DNA from: Mycolicibacillus parakoreensis
Lineage (GTDB): Bacteria > Actinomycetota > Actinomycetes > Mycobacteriales > Mycobacteriaceae
Reading direction: 5' to 3'
Length of the DNA: 64,000 bases
Assembly (NCBI RefSeq): GCF_022370835.2
Contig: NZ_CP092365.1
Span: 3,720,001 to 3,784,000 of the forward strand
In this document: positions 1-7,045 of the stretch, piece after piece
Position numbering within the stretch: position 1 is the first letter of the stretch
Layout: each line of letters starts with the position of its first letter
Position numbers and translations under genes: made by a program
The notes under the pieces: generated by a model
What the model saw: the letters and a program-made list of their open reading frames with translations, nothing else
Told to the model about the DNA's origin: nothing
Databases searched by the model: none

Positions 1-578
1 ACGGCGGCGCCGGCCCGCTGGATCTGACCGCCTGGTTCGGCCGGTGCGCGCCGCGGGTGCTGGAGATCGGCTGCGGAACCGGCAGCGCCACGGTGGCGAT
101 GGCCCAGGCCGAACCCGACGTCGACGTGCTGGCCGTCGAGGTCTACCGGCGCGGGCTCGCCCAGCTGCTCAGCGGCATCGACCGGGCCGGGCTGGCCAAC
201 ATCCGGCTGCTCCGCGGCGACGCGGTCACGGTGCTGCACGCTCTGCTGGCCCCGGACTCGCTGACCGGGGTGCGGGTGTTCTTCCCCGACCCGTGGCCCA
301 AGGCCCGCCACCACAAACGTCGCCTGCTGCAGCCCGACGTCGTCGCGCTGATCGCCGAGCGGCTGCGCCCCGGCGGCGTGCTGCACGTGGCCACCGACCA
401 CGCCGGCTACGCCGAGCAGATCGGCGCGGTCGGCGACGCCGAGACGCGGCTGCGTCGCGTCGAGCCGGGCCGGGGTCTGCCGATCTCGGTGCGCCGACCG
501 GCCACCAAATACGAGGGCAAAGCCCGCGACGCGGACCGCGCCGTGACCGAACTGATCTGGGAGAAGCGGCAATCGTGA
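1..578 (+). CDS. trmB: tRNA (guanine-N7-)-methyltransferase TrmB, 5' truncated by window edge
   Basis: Methylates guanosine 46 of tRNA at N7 using S-adenosylmethionine. The open frame runs off the left edge, so the N-terminus is missing and the GTG at 57 is internal. Visible are the SAM-binding motif LEIGCGTG (from base 60), an acidic strand, and the family signature FPDPWPKARHHKRRL around bases 283-325. The C-terminus is complete and ends at TGA 576-578. The stop overlaps the GTG start of the next gene, so the two are probably translationally coupled. The neighbours (NYN protein, mmpL3) are the same as in M. tuberculosis Rv0208c-Rv0206c. Family assignment is firm. Confidence 0.93.
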   Translation, partial: GGAGPLDLTAWFGRCAPRVLEIGCGTGSATVAMAQAEPDVDVLAVEVYRRGLAQLLSGIDRAGLANIRLLRGDAVTVLHALLAPDSLTGVRVFFPDPWPKARHHKRRLLQPDVVALIAERLRPGGVLHVATDHAGYAEQIGAVGDAETRLRRVEPGRGLPISVRRPATKYEGKARDADRAVTELIWEKRQS

Positions 579-1249
579 GCGTGACCGACGACATCGCGGC
601 GCCCGACACCGGTGCCGGCGCGCCCGCGGCGCACCGGGTGCTTCTGGTCTGGGACGCCCCCAACCTCGACATGGGGCTGGGGTCGATCCTGGGCCGCCGG
701 CCCACCGGGGTGGAGCGGCCCCGCTTCGACGCGCTGGGCCGCTGGCTGCTGGCCCGCACCGCCGACGTCGCCGCCGGGCGGCCCGGCCAGGTGGTGGAGC
801 CGGAGGCCACCGTGTTCACCAACATCGTGCCGGGCACCGCCGACGTGGTGCGGCCCTGGGTGGAGGCGCTGCGCAACGTCGGGTTCGCGGTGTTCGCCAA
901 ACCCAAGGTCGACGAGGACAGCGACGTCGACGCCGACATGCTCGCCCACATCGGCGTGCGCGCCCGCGAGGGGCTGGCCGCGCTGGTGGTGGCCTCCGCC
1001 GACGGACAGGCGTTCCGCGCCCCGCTGGAGGAGATCGCCGCGACCGGCACCCCCGTCGAGGTGCTGGGATTTCGCGAACATGCCAGTTGGGCGCTAGCCT
1101 CGGATACCTTGGAGTTCGTCGACCTGGAGGACATCGCCGGCGTCTTCCGGGAGCCGCTGCCGCGGATCGGTCTGGATTCGCTACCGGAGCAGGGCGCGTG
1201 GTTGCAGCCGTTCCGGCCGTTGACCTCGCTCCTGACCTCGCGGGTGTAA
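575..1249 (+). CDS. NYN-domain protein (Rv0207c-like), putative RNase-like fold
   Basis: A 224-residue protein. GTG 575 was chosen because it overlaps the trmB stop (GTGA); a second GTG lies at 581. The N-terminal 20 residues are Ala/Pro-rich. A NYN/PIN-like domain follows, with the acidic strand LLVWDAPNLDMGLGS (about residues 24-38), then KPKVDEDSDVDADM, whose aspartates match the usual NYN metal-binding positions, then LVVASADGQAF, the usual last acidic strand. NYN domains are typically RNA-directed nucleases, but no substrate can be inferred here. It sits between trmB and mmpL3 as in M. tuberculosis. The function of this subfamily is not known to me. Confidence 0.85.
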   Translation: MSVTDDIAAPDTGAGAPAAHRVLLVWDAPNLDMGLGSILGRRPTGVERPRFDALGRWLLARTADVAAGRPGQVVEPEATVFTNIVPGTADVVRPWVEALRNVGFAVFAKPKVDEDSDVDADMLAHIGVRAREGLAALVVASADGQAFRAPLEEIAATGTPVEVLGFREHASWALASDTLEFVDLEDIAGVFREPLPRIGLDSLPEQGAWLQPFRPLTSLLTSRV

Positions 1250-1318
1250 CAACTGGAAACCCGGAGAAGATCGACGCGCCCGTGGCGCGAGTCGGCGCAG
1301 AATCAGCAAGGAGTTTAG

Positions 1319-4297
1319 GTGTTCGCCTGGTGGGGACGAATCGTCTATCGCTACCGGTTCATCGTGATCGGGACCATGATCGCGGTCTGCCTCGGCGGCG
1401 GCGTCTTCGGCATGAGCCTCGGCGACCACGTCACCCAGAGCGGGTTCTACGACGACGGCAGCGAATCGGTGCAGGCCTCGGTGCTCGGTGACGACACTTA
1501 CGGGCGGGACCGCACCAGCCACGTGGTGGCGGTGTTCACCCCGCCGGACGGCAAAACCGTCGACGACACCGCCTGGCAGGACGAGGTGGTCGATGAGCTG
1601 AACACGTTCGTCGACGACCACCCCGACCAGGTGGTGGGCTGGGCCGGCTGGCTGCGCGCCCCCGACAGCGACAGCCCGGTGATCGCCGGGATGGCCACCG
1701 ACGACCGCAAACACACGTTCGTGTCGATCCCGCTCAAAGGCGACAACGACGACGAGATTTTGAACAACTACCGCGCCGACACCGGCGGGGTCGCTCCCGA
1801 CCTGGCGAAACTCAACGGCGGCCACGTCGAGTTGGCCGGGCTGCAACCGATCGCCGACGCGTTGACCGGCACCATCGCCACCGACCAGCGCCGCATGGAG
1901 GTGCTGGCGCTGCCGCTGGTCGCGGTGGTGCTGTTCTTCGTGTTCGGCGGGGTGGTCGCCGCGGTGCTGCCGGTGCTGGTCGGCGGGCTCTCCATCGCCG
2001 GGGCCACCGGGATCCTGCGGCTGGTCGCGATGTTCGGGCCGGTGCACTTCTTCGCCCAACCCGTGGTGTCGCTGATCGGGCTGGGTATCGCGGTGGACTA
2101 CGGGCTGTTCGTCGTCAGCCGGTTCCGCGAGGAGATCGCCGAGGGCTACGACACCGAGGCAGCGGTGCGCCGCACCGTGATCACCGCCGGGCGCACCGTG
2201 GTGTTCTCGGCGGTGCTGATCATCGCCTCCGGCGCCAGCCTGCTGCTGTTGCCGCAGGGGTTCGTCAAATCGCTGACCTACGCGCTGATCGCCGCGGTGT
2301 CGCTGGCCGCGCTGCTCTCGATCACGCTGCTGCCGGCGATCCTCGGGGTGCTCGGCGCCCACGTCGACGCGTTGGGGGTGCGCACCCTGCTGCGGGTCCC
2401 GCTGCTGCGCGACACCCCGCTGCTGCGCCGCATCGTCGACTGGTTCGTCGAGAAGACCCAGAAGACCAAGACCCGCGAGGAGGTCGAGGCCGGGTTCTGG
2501 GGGCGGCTGACCAACTTCGTGATGAAACGCCCGCTGATCTTCGCGATCCCGCTGATCATCGGGATGATCTTTTTGATCATCCCGCTGGGCAAGCTCTCCC
2601 TCGGCGGGATGAGCGAGAAGTATCTGCCCCCGGACAACACGGCGCGGGTGGCCCAGGAGGACTTCGACCACCTGTTCCCCGGCTACCGCACCGAGCAGCT
2701 GACGCTGGTGATCAAGAGCACCGACGGCGGCGAGGTCACCGACGCACAGGTCAACGACATCCGGAGCAAGGCCGCCGCGATCCCCGGGTTCACCGACGAA
2801 CACTGGGAGGAGCGCCCCTGCCCGGAGATCGCCGACGGCCCGTGTGAGGGCGGCCATCCCAAGGACGACTCGGTGCGGGTCATCCAAAGCGGGCTGGAGA
2901 ACCGCGACGACGCCGCGGCCAAACTCAAGGAGCTGCGCGACATCACCCCACCGAAGGGGCTGCAGCTGCTGGTGGGCGGCACCCCGGCACTCGAGCAGGA
3001 CTCCATCCACAGCCTGATCGCCAAGGCGCCGCTGATGCTGGTGATCCTGCTGACCACCACCACGCTGCTGATGTTCCTGGCGTTCGGCTCACTGGTGTTG
3101 CCGATCAAGGCGGCGGTGATGAACGCGCTGACGATCGGCTCCACGATGGGGATCTTGACGTGGATCTTCGTCGACGGGCACTTCGCCGGGGTGCTGAACT
3201 TCACCCCCACCCCGCTGATGGTGGTGATCATCGCGTTGGTCGTCGCGGTCGGCTACGGCCTGGCCACCGACTACGAGGTGTTCTTGGTCTCCCGGATGGT
3301 CGAGGCCCGCGAATCGGGGATGTCGACCACCGAATCGATCCGGATCGGGACCGCCACCACCGGGCGGTTGATCACCGCCGCCGCGCTGGTGTTGGCGGTG
3401 GTCGCCGGCTCGTTCGTCTTCTCCGACCTGGTGATGATGAAGTACCTGGCGTTCGGGTTGATGGCCGCGCTGCTGCTGGACGCGACCGTGGTGCGGATGT
3501 TCCTGGTGCCGTCGGTGATGAAGCTGCTCGGCGACGACTGTTGGTGGGCGCCGCGCTGGATGAAACGGCTGCAGAACCGCATCGGGTTGGGCGAGATCCA
3601 CCTGCCCGACGAGCGCAAACGGCCGGCGGTGCGGCCGCGTTCGGCGGCGAGGGCCGCCCTGCCGGCGTCGTCGGGGCCCGCCCCGTCGGCCCCGACGACG
3701 ACCCCGCACGATCCGACCCGGCCCACACCGGGCTCCGGGCGCGGCCCGGACAAACCCGACCCCACCCCGCCGACCACCCGGCTCGGTGGCGCCGGCGGCG
3801 CCGATCCCACCCCGCCGACCGCCCGGCTCAACCGCGCCGGGGCGCCGCCACAGCCGACGCCGCCCCCCGGAGCGCCGCCGCAGCAGACGCGGCCTGCCGG
3901 CTCGCCCCCGGCCGCCCCGCCGCCGGAGCGGCCGATGCGGACCGCCCCGCCGCCGTCGGAGCGCCAGGACCGCGACCTGGAGTCCTGGCTCGGTGAGCTG
4001 CGCGGCACCTCGCAGCGGCCCCCGTCGGCCAACAGCGGGACCGGCGCGCAGACCAACGCCCAGACCAACGCCCAGACCGAGGCCATCCCGACCCAGCGCG
4101 GCGGGGCCCACCAGCACCCCGACGACACCGACGCGGCCACCACGGCGCTGCCCACCCCGCCGACCGATGCCGAGCAGAACGACCCCACCGCGCCGACGGA
4201 GAAGCTGCCCGGCCGCGGCGGGCGCCCCAAGGGCCGGCAGCGCCACGGCGACGGGGTCAGCGCGCAGGATCTGCTGCGCCGCGAGGGCCGCTTCTGA
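1319..4297 (+). CDS. mmpL3: MmpL3, trehalose monomycolate flippase (RND family)
   Basis: Essential inner-membrane RND transporter that moves trehalose monomycolate to the periplasm for mycolic-acid wall assembly, driven by proton motive force. It is 992 residues. GTG 1319 follows a clear AAGGAG site at 1308-1313. Two RND repeats are visible: TM1, a periplasmic loop, TM2-6, then TM7, a second loop and TM8-12. The proton-relay Asp-Tyr pairs of the family are present at D260-Y261 (GIAVDYG) and D651-Y652 (LATDYE). A Pro/Ala/Thr-rich, disordered-looking cytoplasmic tail fills roughly residues 770-992 and includes a short AQTN repeat near bases 4049-4080. The stop lies one base from the convergent AI-2E permease stop. 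Context (trmB, NYN protein upstream) supports orthology. Confidence 0.97.
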   Translation: MFAWWGRIVYRYRFIVIGTMIAVCLGGGVFGMSLGDHVTQSGFYDDGSESVQASVLGDDTYGRDRTSHVVAVFTPPDGKTVDDTAWQDEVVDELNTFVDDHPDQVVGWAGWLRAPDSDSPVIAGMATDDRKHTFVSIPLKGDNDDEILNNYRADTGGVAPDLAKLNGGHVELAGLQPIADALTGTIATDQRRMEVLALPLVAVVLFFVFGGVVAAVLPVLVGGLSIAGATGILRLVAMFGPVHFFAQPVVSLIGLGIAVDYGLFVVSRFREEIAEGYDTEAAVRRTVITAGRTVVFSAVLIIASGASLLLLPQGFVKSLTYALIAAVSLAALLSITLLPAILGVLGAHVDALGVRTLLRVPLLRDTPLLRRIVDWFVEKTQKTKTREEVEAGFWGRLTNFVMKRPLIFAIPLIIGMIFLIIPLGKLSLGGMSEKYLPPDNTARVAQEDFDHLFPGYRTEQLTLVIKSTDGGEVTDAQVNDIRSKAAAIPGFTDEHWEERPCPEIADGPCEGGHPKDDSVRVIQSGLENRDDAAAKLKELRDITPPKGLQLLVGGTPALEQDSIHSLIAKAPLMLVILLTTTTLLMFLAFGSLVLPIKAAVMNALTIGSTMGILTWIFVDGHFAGVLNFTPTPLMVVIIALVVAVGYGLATDYEVFLVSRMVEARESGMSTTESIRIGTATTGRLITAAALVLAVVAGSFVFSDLVMMKYLAFGLMAALLLDATVVRMFLVPSVMKLLGDDCWWAPRWMKRLQNRIGLGEIHLPDERKRPAVRPRSAARAALPASSGPAPSAPTTTPHDPTRPTPGSGRGPDKPDPTPPTTRLGGAGGADPTPPTARLNRAGAPPQPTPPPGAPPQQTRPAGSPPAAPPPERPMRTAPPPSERQDRDLESWLGELRGTSQRPPSANSGTGAQTNAQTNAQTEAIPTQRGGAHQHPDDTDAATTALPTPPTDAEQNDPTAPTEKLPGRGGRPKGRQRHGDGVSAQDLLRREGRF

Positions 4298-4298
4298 T

Positions 4299-5474
4299 TC
4301 AGTCCACCCGGTCGGGGCGGGCGCCGATGCGCACCGGCTCGTCGCCGTCGTCCGGGTCGGCCGCCTCCTGGGCACCGGTCGCGGTCGGGGCGAGGAGCAC
4401 GCGCACCGCCCGGTCGAAGAACGCGATCGCCGGCACCGCCAGCAGCGCGCCGACGATCCCGGCCAGCACCGCGCCCGCGGAGATGCCCAGCACCACCGCC
4501 AGCGGGTGGATGGAGACCGCGCGCCCCATCACCAGCGGCTGCAACACGTGCGATTCCAGCTGGTTGACGCCGATGACGACCCCCAACGCGATCAGCCCGA
4601 CGATCCAGCCCTTGGCGATCAACGCGATGATGACCGCCAGAAACCCGGTGAGCACCGCACCGACCAGCGGGATGAACGCCCCGAGGAACACCAGTGAGGC
4701 CAGCGGCAGCGCCAACGGCACCCCGAGGATCGCCAGCCCGGTGCCGATCCCGATCGCGTCGACCAACGCCACCACGAACGTCGCGCGGATGTAGCCGATC
4801 AGGGAGCGGTACCCGGCGATGCCGGCGGTGTGGACCTTCGCGCGCACCTCGGTGGGGAAGATCTGCACCACGAATTGCCAGATGTTGCGCCCGCCGTAGA
4901 GGAAGAAGATCACCGTGAACAGCACCACGAACGCGCCGGTGACGATCTCGGTGATGGTGCCCGCCGTCGACAGCGCCCCGCTGGTCAGCGCCGCCTGATT
5001 GGTCTGCAGCATCCGGGTGACGGTGTCGCGCACGTGGTCCATCTGCTCGGCGCTCAGGTGCAGCGGACCCTCCACCAGCCAGGCGCGGCTGGAGTCGACG
5101 ACCTGGGTGACCTGGGTGACCAGCCCGGGTACCCCCTCGACGAACTGGCTGACCACGAACGCCAGGATCGCGCAGATCGCCGCCAGCCCGGTCAAAAGCA
5201 GCAGGAACACCGCCAGCCCGCGGTGCACCCCGTGGCGGTCGAGCCAGTCGACGCCGGGCAGCAGCAGCGCCGAGAGCATCAACGCGACCGCCACCGAGAC
5301 GAAGATCACCTCGAGGGTTTTGATCACCCACAGCAGCGCCACCAGGGCGGCCAGCAGGATCAGCAGCCGCCACGCCCAGGCGGCCCCCTTGCGGACCAGC
5401 GGGTGCACCGCGGTGACGGCGGTGTCGACAGCGGCGGCGGCGGTGTCGGGGGGGCCGTCGGGGGGGAGCGCCAT
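4299..5474 (-). CDS. AI-2E family transporter / permease (Rv0205-like)
   Basis: A 391-residue integral membrane protein of the AI-2E exporter (PerM/YdiK) family. The start ATG at 5474 gives [11 protein letters not shown], followed by an early pair of TM helices ([18 protein letters not shown]), a soluble middle region of about 150 residues and a cluster of helices toward the C-terminus containing [18 protein letters not shown], characteristic of the family. The tail is short, charged and acidic. The name comes from E. coli members; the substrate in mycobacteria is unknown. It is convergent with mmpL3, with one base between the stop codons, so the two genes are not an operon although both are envelope-associated. 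Confidence 0.88.
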   Translation of the reverse strand: MALPPDGPPDTAAAAVDTAVTAVHPLVRKGAAWAWRLLILLAALVALLWVIKTLEVIFVSVAVALMLSALLLPGVDWLDRHGVHRGLAVFLLLLTGLAAICAILAFVVSQFVEGVPGLVTQVTQVVDSSRAWLVEGPLHLSAEQMDHVRDTVTRMLQTNQAALTSGALSTAGTITEIVTGAFVVLFTVIFFLYGGRNIWQFVVQIFPTEVRAKVHTAGIAGYRSLIGYIRATFVVALVDAIGIGTGLAILGVPLALPLASLVFLGAFIPLVGAVLTGFLAVIIALIAKGWIVGLIALGVVIGVNQLESHVLQPLVMGRAVSIHPLAVVLGISAGAVLAGIVGALLAVPAIAFFDRAVRVLLAPTATGAQEAADPDDGDEPVRIGARPDRVD

Positions 5475-5789
5475 CGCTGTAGCGTAACCGCCGCCCCGGC
5501 GTGGGCGAGGCGCCCGATCGGTATCCGACCGAGACCGCGGCGGGCGAGGCGCGCGGGGGCGCTGAGGACCCCGCGGCACACCCGGGCGGCGTCGGATCGC
5601 GCCCGGGCTCATCCATCCGCACGTTTGCGTGCGCCCGCGCGCCTCAAACGCACGCAAACGTGCGGCTCGACGCGCGGCGGGGCAGCCGGGGCGGGGCGGG
5701 CGAGCGCCGGGGCGGGCGGGCGATGTGATCAGCTGGGGGTGCCGCACGAGAACGCTCGACGCGCGAGAACCCAGAGAAGGTGAGCACCC
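5475..5789. other. 315-bp divergent intergenic region
   Basis: This spacer lies between the AI-2E permease (minus) and the DUF3054 gene (plus), so it should hold both promoters. The only clear structure is the long perfect inverted repeat annotated separately at 5617-5665. The 3' part (5670-5725) is a G/C-only low-complexity run. No convincing -35/-10 pair and no credible coding frame were found. Confidence 0.5.
5617..5665. repeat. Perfect 17-bp inverted repeat in divergent promoter region
   Basis: The left arm at 5617-5633 (CCGCACGTTTGCGTGCG) is exactly complementary to the right arm at 5649-5665, separated by a 15-base spacer. It lies between two divergent starts, so it is not positioned as a terminator for either gene. 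The TTT/AAA cores stand out against the surrounding G/C-only sequence. It could be an operator for a dimeric regulator, an mRNA hairpin, or a dispersed palindromic repeat. No second copy was noticed in this window by eye. Confidence 0.7.
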
Positions 5790-6191
5790 GTGAACCCCGT
5801 CGACCTTGGGAACGCCGAGACCCCCGCGCGCCGCAGCGCGCGACCGCTGCTGATCGCCGGGGGCGTCGATGCGGTCGCGGTACTGCTCTTCGCCGCGCTG
5901 GGGCGTCGCAGCCACGAGGAGTCGCTCACCGCCGCCGGGATCGCCGCCACCGCCTGGCCGTTTCTGACCGGGGTGCTCACCGGCTGGCTGCTGGCCCGCG
6001 GCTGGCGCCGCCCGCTGGCCCCGGTGCCCACCGGGCTCGTGATCTGGGCGGCGACCGTGCCGGTGGGCATGGCGCTGCGCAAGCTCACCGGCCAGGGCAC
6101 CGCCCCGGCGTTCTGGGTGGTCGCCACGGTGAGCACCGCGGTGCTGCTGCTCGGGTGGCGCACCGTCGCGCTGCTGGCCGCACGGCGATAG
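5790..6191 (+). CDS. DUF3054 family small membrane protein
   Basis: A 133-residue protein with four predicted TM segments. The ATG at 5790 follows GAGAAGGTGAG (5773-5783), a plausible ribosome site. The pattern fits DUF3054: an Asp in the first helix ([19 protein letters not shown]), then [15 protein letters not shown], an Arg/Trp-rich loop ([10 protein letters not shown]), [28 protein letters not shown] and a final [15 protein letters not shown]. No function is established for the family. It is convergent with the haemophore-like gene (21-base gap). Confidence 0.85.
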   Translation: MNPVDLGNAETPARRSARPLLIAGGVDAVAVLLFAALGRRSHEESLTAAGIAATAWPFLTGVLTGWLLARGWRRPLAPVPTGLVIWAATVPVGMALRKLTGQGTAPAFWVVATVSTAVLLLGWRTVALLAARR

Positions 6192-6213
6192 AGCACGCGC
6201 GTCGGTGGCAGGT

Positions 6214-6780
6214 TCAGTGGATGGTGGCGTTGTCCACCGTGCTCGACGACCCGCCGGCGGTGCTGCCCGGGTCGGCCGGGCCGGGCAACCGGCCGGTCTT
6301 GTCGAGCACGTCGGCCGGGTTGGGCAACTGCCCCGGCAGCTGACCGGGGAGCTGGCCCGGCAGCTGACCGGGCAGGCCGCCCTGGTTCTGCACGTTCTGC
6401 AGCAGCCCCAGCATCTCCGGCAGCGAGATCGGCAGGTCGCACTTGGTGGTGAGCTCGGTCAACGGCGAGCTGATCTCCCGCAGGTCGTTGCCGACCTTCG
6501 GGTTGGCGTCGAAGTAGCTCTTGAGCCCCATCAGGGTCTGCGGGCCGGCCTGTTCCTTCAGCGCCCGGCTCAACACCCGGTCGGTCTCGGGGTTCTTCTC
6601 CAGGTACTCGCCGGTCTTGTCGGAGACCGAGCTGACGGTCTTGGCGACGCTGCTCGCCGCGCAGGGGTCCGGTTTGGCGCCCGCCACCGGCATCGCCGTC
6701 ACGCTCACCGCAGCGCCCAGGGCGACCGCGGCGACCGCCACGCCGACTCTCGTTCCGGCCTTCACAGTGGCCCTAGCCAT
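6214..6780 (-). CDS. Secreted haemophore-like protein (Rv0203-like) with GQLP-repeat tail
   Basis: A 188-residue exported protein. Residues 1-35 form a Sec signal peptide (hydrophobic [18 protein letters not shown], cleavage near AGA-KPD). The mature domain ([12 protein letters not shown] through TTKCDL) has the two cysteines and alpha-helical pattern of the mycobacterial haemophore family whose member Rv0203 binds haem and passes it to MmpL3/MmpL11. The position supports this: it is divergent from mmpL11, as in M. tuberculosis. After the folded domain there is an unusual Pro/Gly/Gln-rich tail with four tandem GQLP units. I recall Rv0203 as shorter (about 136 residues), which would make the tail an extension. 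Haem binding here is inferred from family and context. Confidence 0.85.
   Translation of the reverse strand: MARATVKAGTRVGVAVAAVALGAAVSVTAMPVAGAKPDPCAASSVAKTVSSVSDKTGEYLEKNPETDRVLSRALKEQAGPQTLMGLKSYFDANPKVGNDLREISSPLTELTTKCDLPISLPEMLGLLQNVQNQGGLPGQLPGQLPGQLPGQLPNPADVLDKTGRLPGPADPGSTAGGSSSTVDNATIH
6325..6372 (-). repeat. Four tandem 12-bp units encoding GQLP repeats
   Basis: Units at 6325-6336, 6337-6348, 6349-6360 and 6361-6372 differ by a few bases each and encode successive Q-L-P-G motifs in the tail of the haemophore-like protein. Units two and four are identical (CAGCTGACCGGG). Copy number may vary between strains by slippage. Confidence 0.85.
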
Positions 6781-7045
6781 AGATAGCTCCTCATCACCTC
6801 ACGACCCACGCCAGTCTGCCATTGCGCGCGGGAGCGGACGAAATCCGCGAGCGGCTCCGAGCGGCCGATGAGACCCATCCCACAGTCGGCGGCCCCGGTG
6901 TGGACGCCCACCGGGCCCGCCGACCACAATGGGGGCGAGTGGCTCGATCCGACCCCGAATTGCGGACGGGGAGCTTAGCATGTCGCGGTAGGTTTACGGC
7001 CACACGAGGTGCGCGGATACGGGGAGACCGACGATTCAGCAGTTG

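Noticed and set aside
44..574. N-terminal extension of the NYN-domain gene back to position 44
   Set aside because: This part is an Arg-rich shadow of trmB; the real start is at GTG 575 overlapping the trmB stop.
1181..3010. A 609-codon minus-strand frame opposite mmpL3
   Set aside because: Composition is that of a GC-rich shadow (His/Gln/Asp runs) and it lies wholly within recognised mmpL3 sequence.
5670..5725. G/C-only low-complexity run before the DUF3054 gene as a structural or regulatory motif
   Set aside because: Irregular composition without a dyad or periodic repeat; it looks like a base-composition effect.
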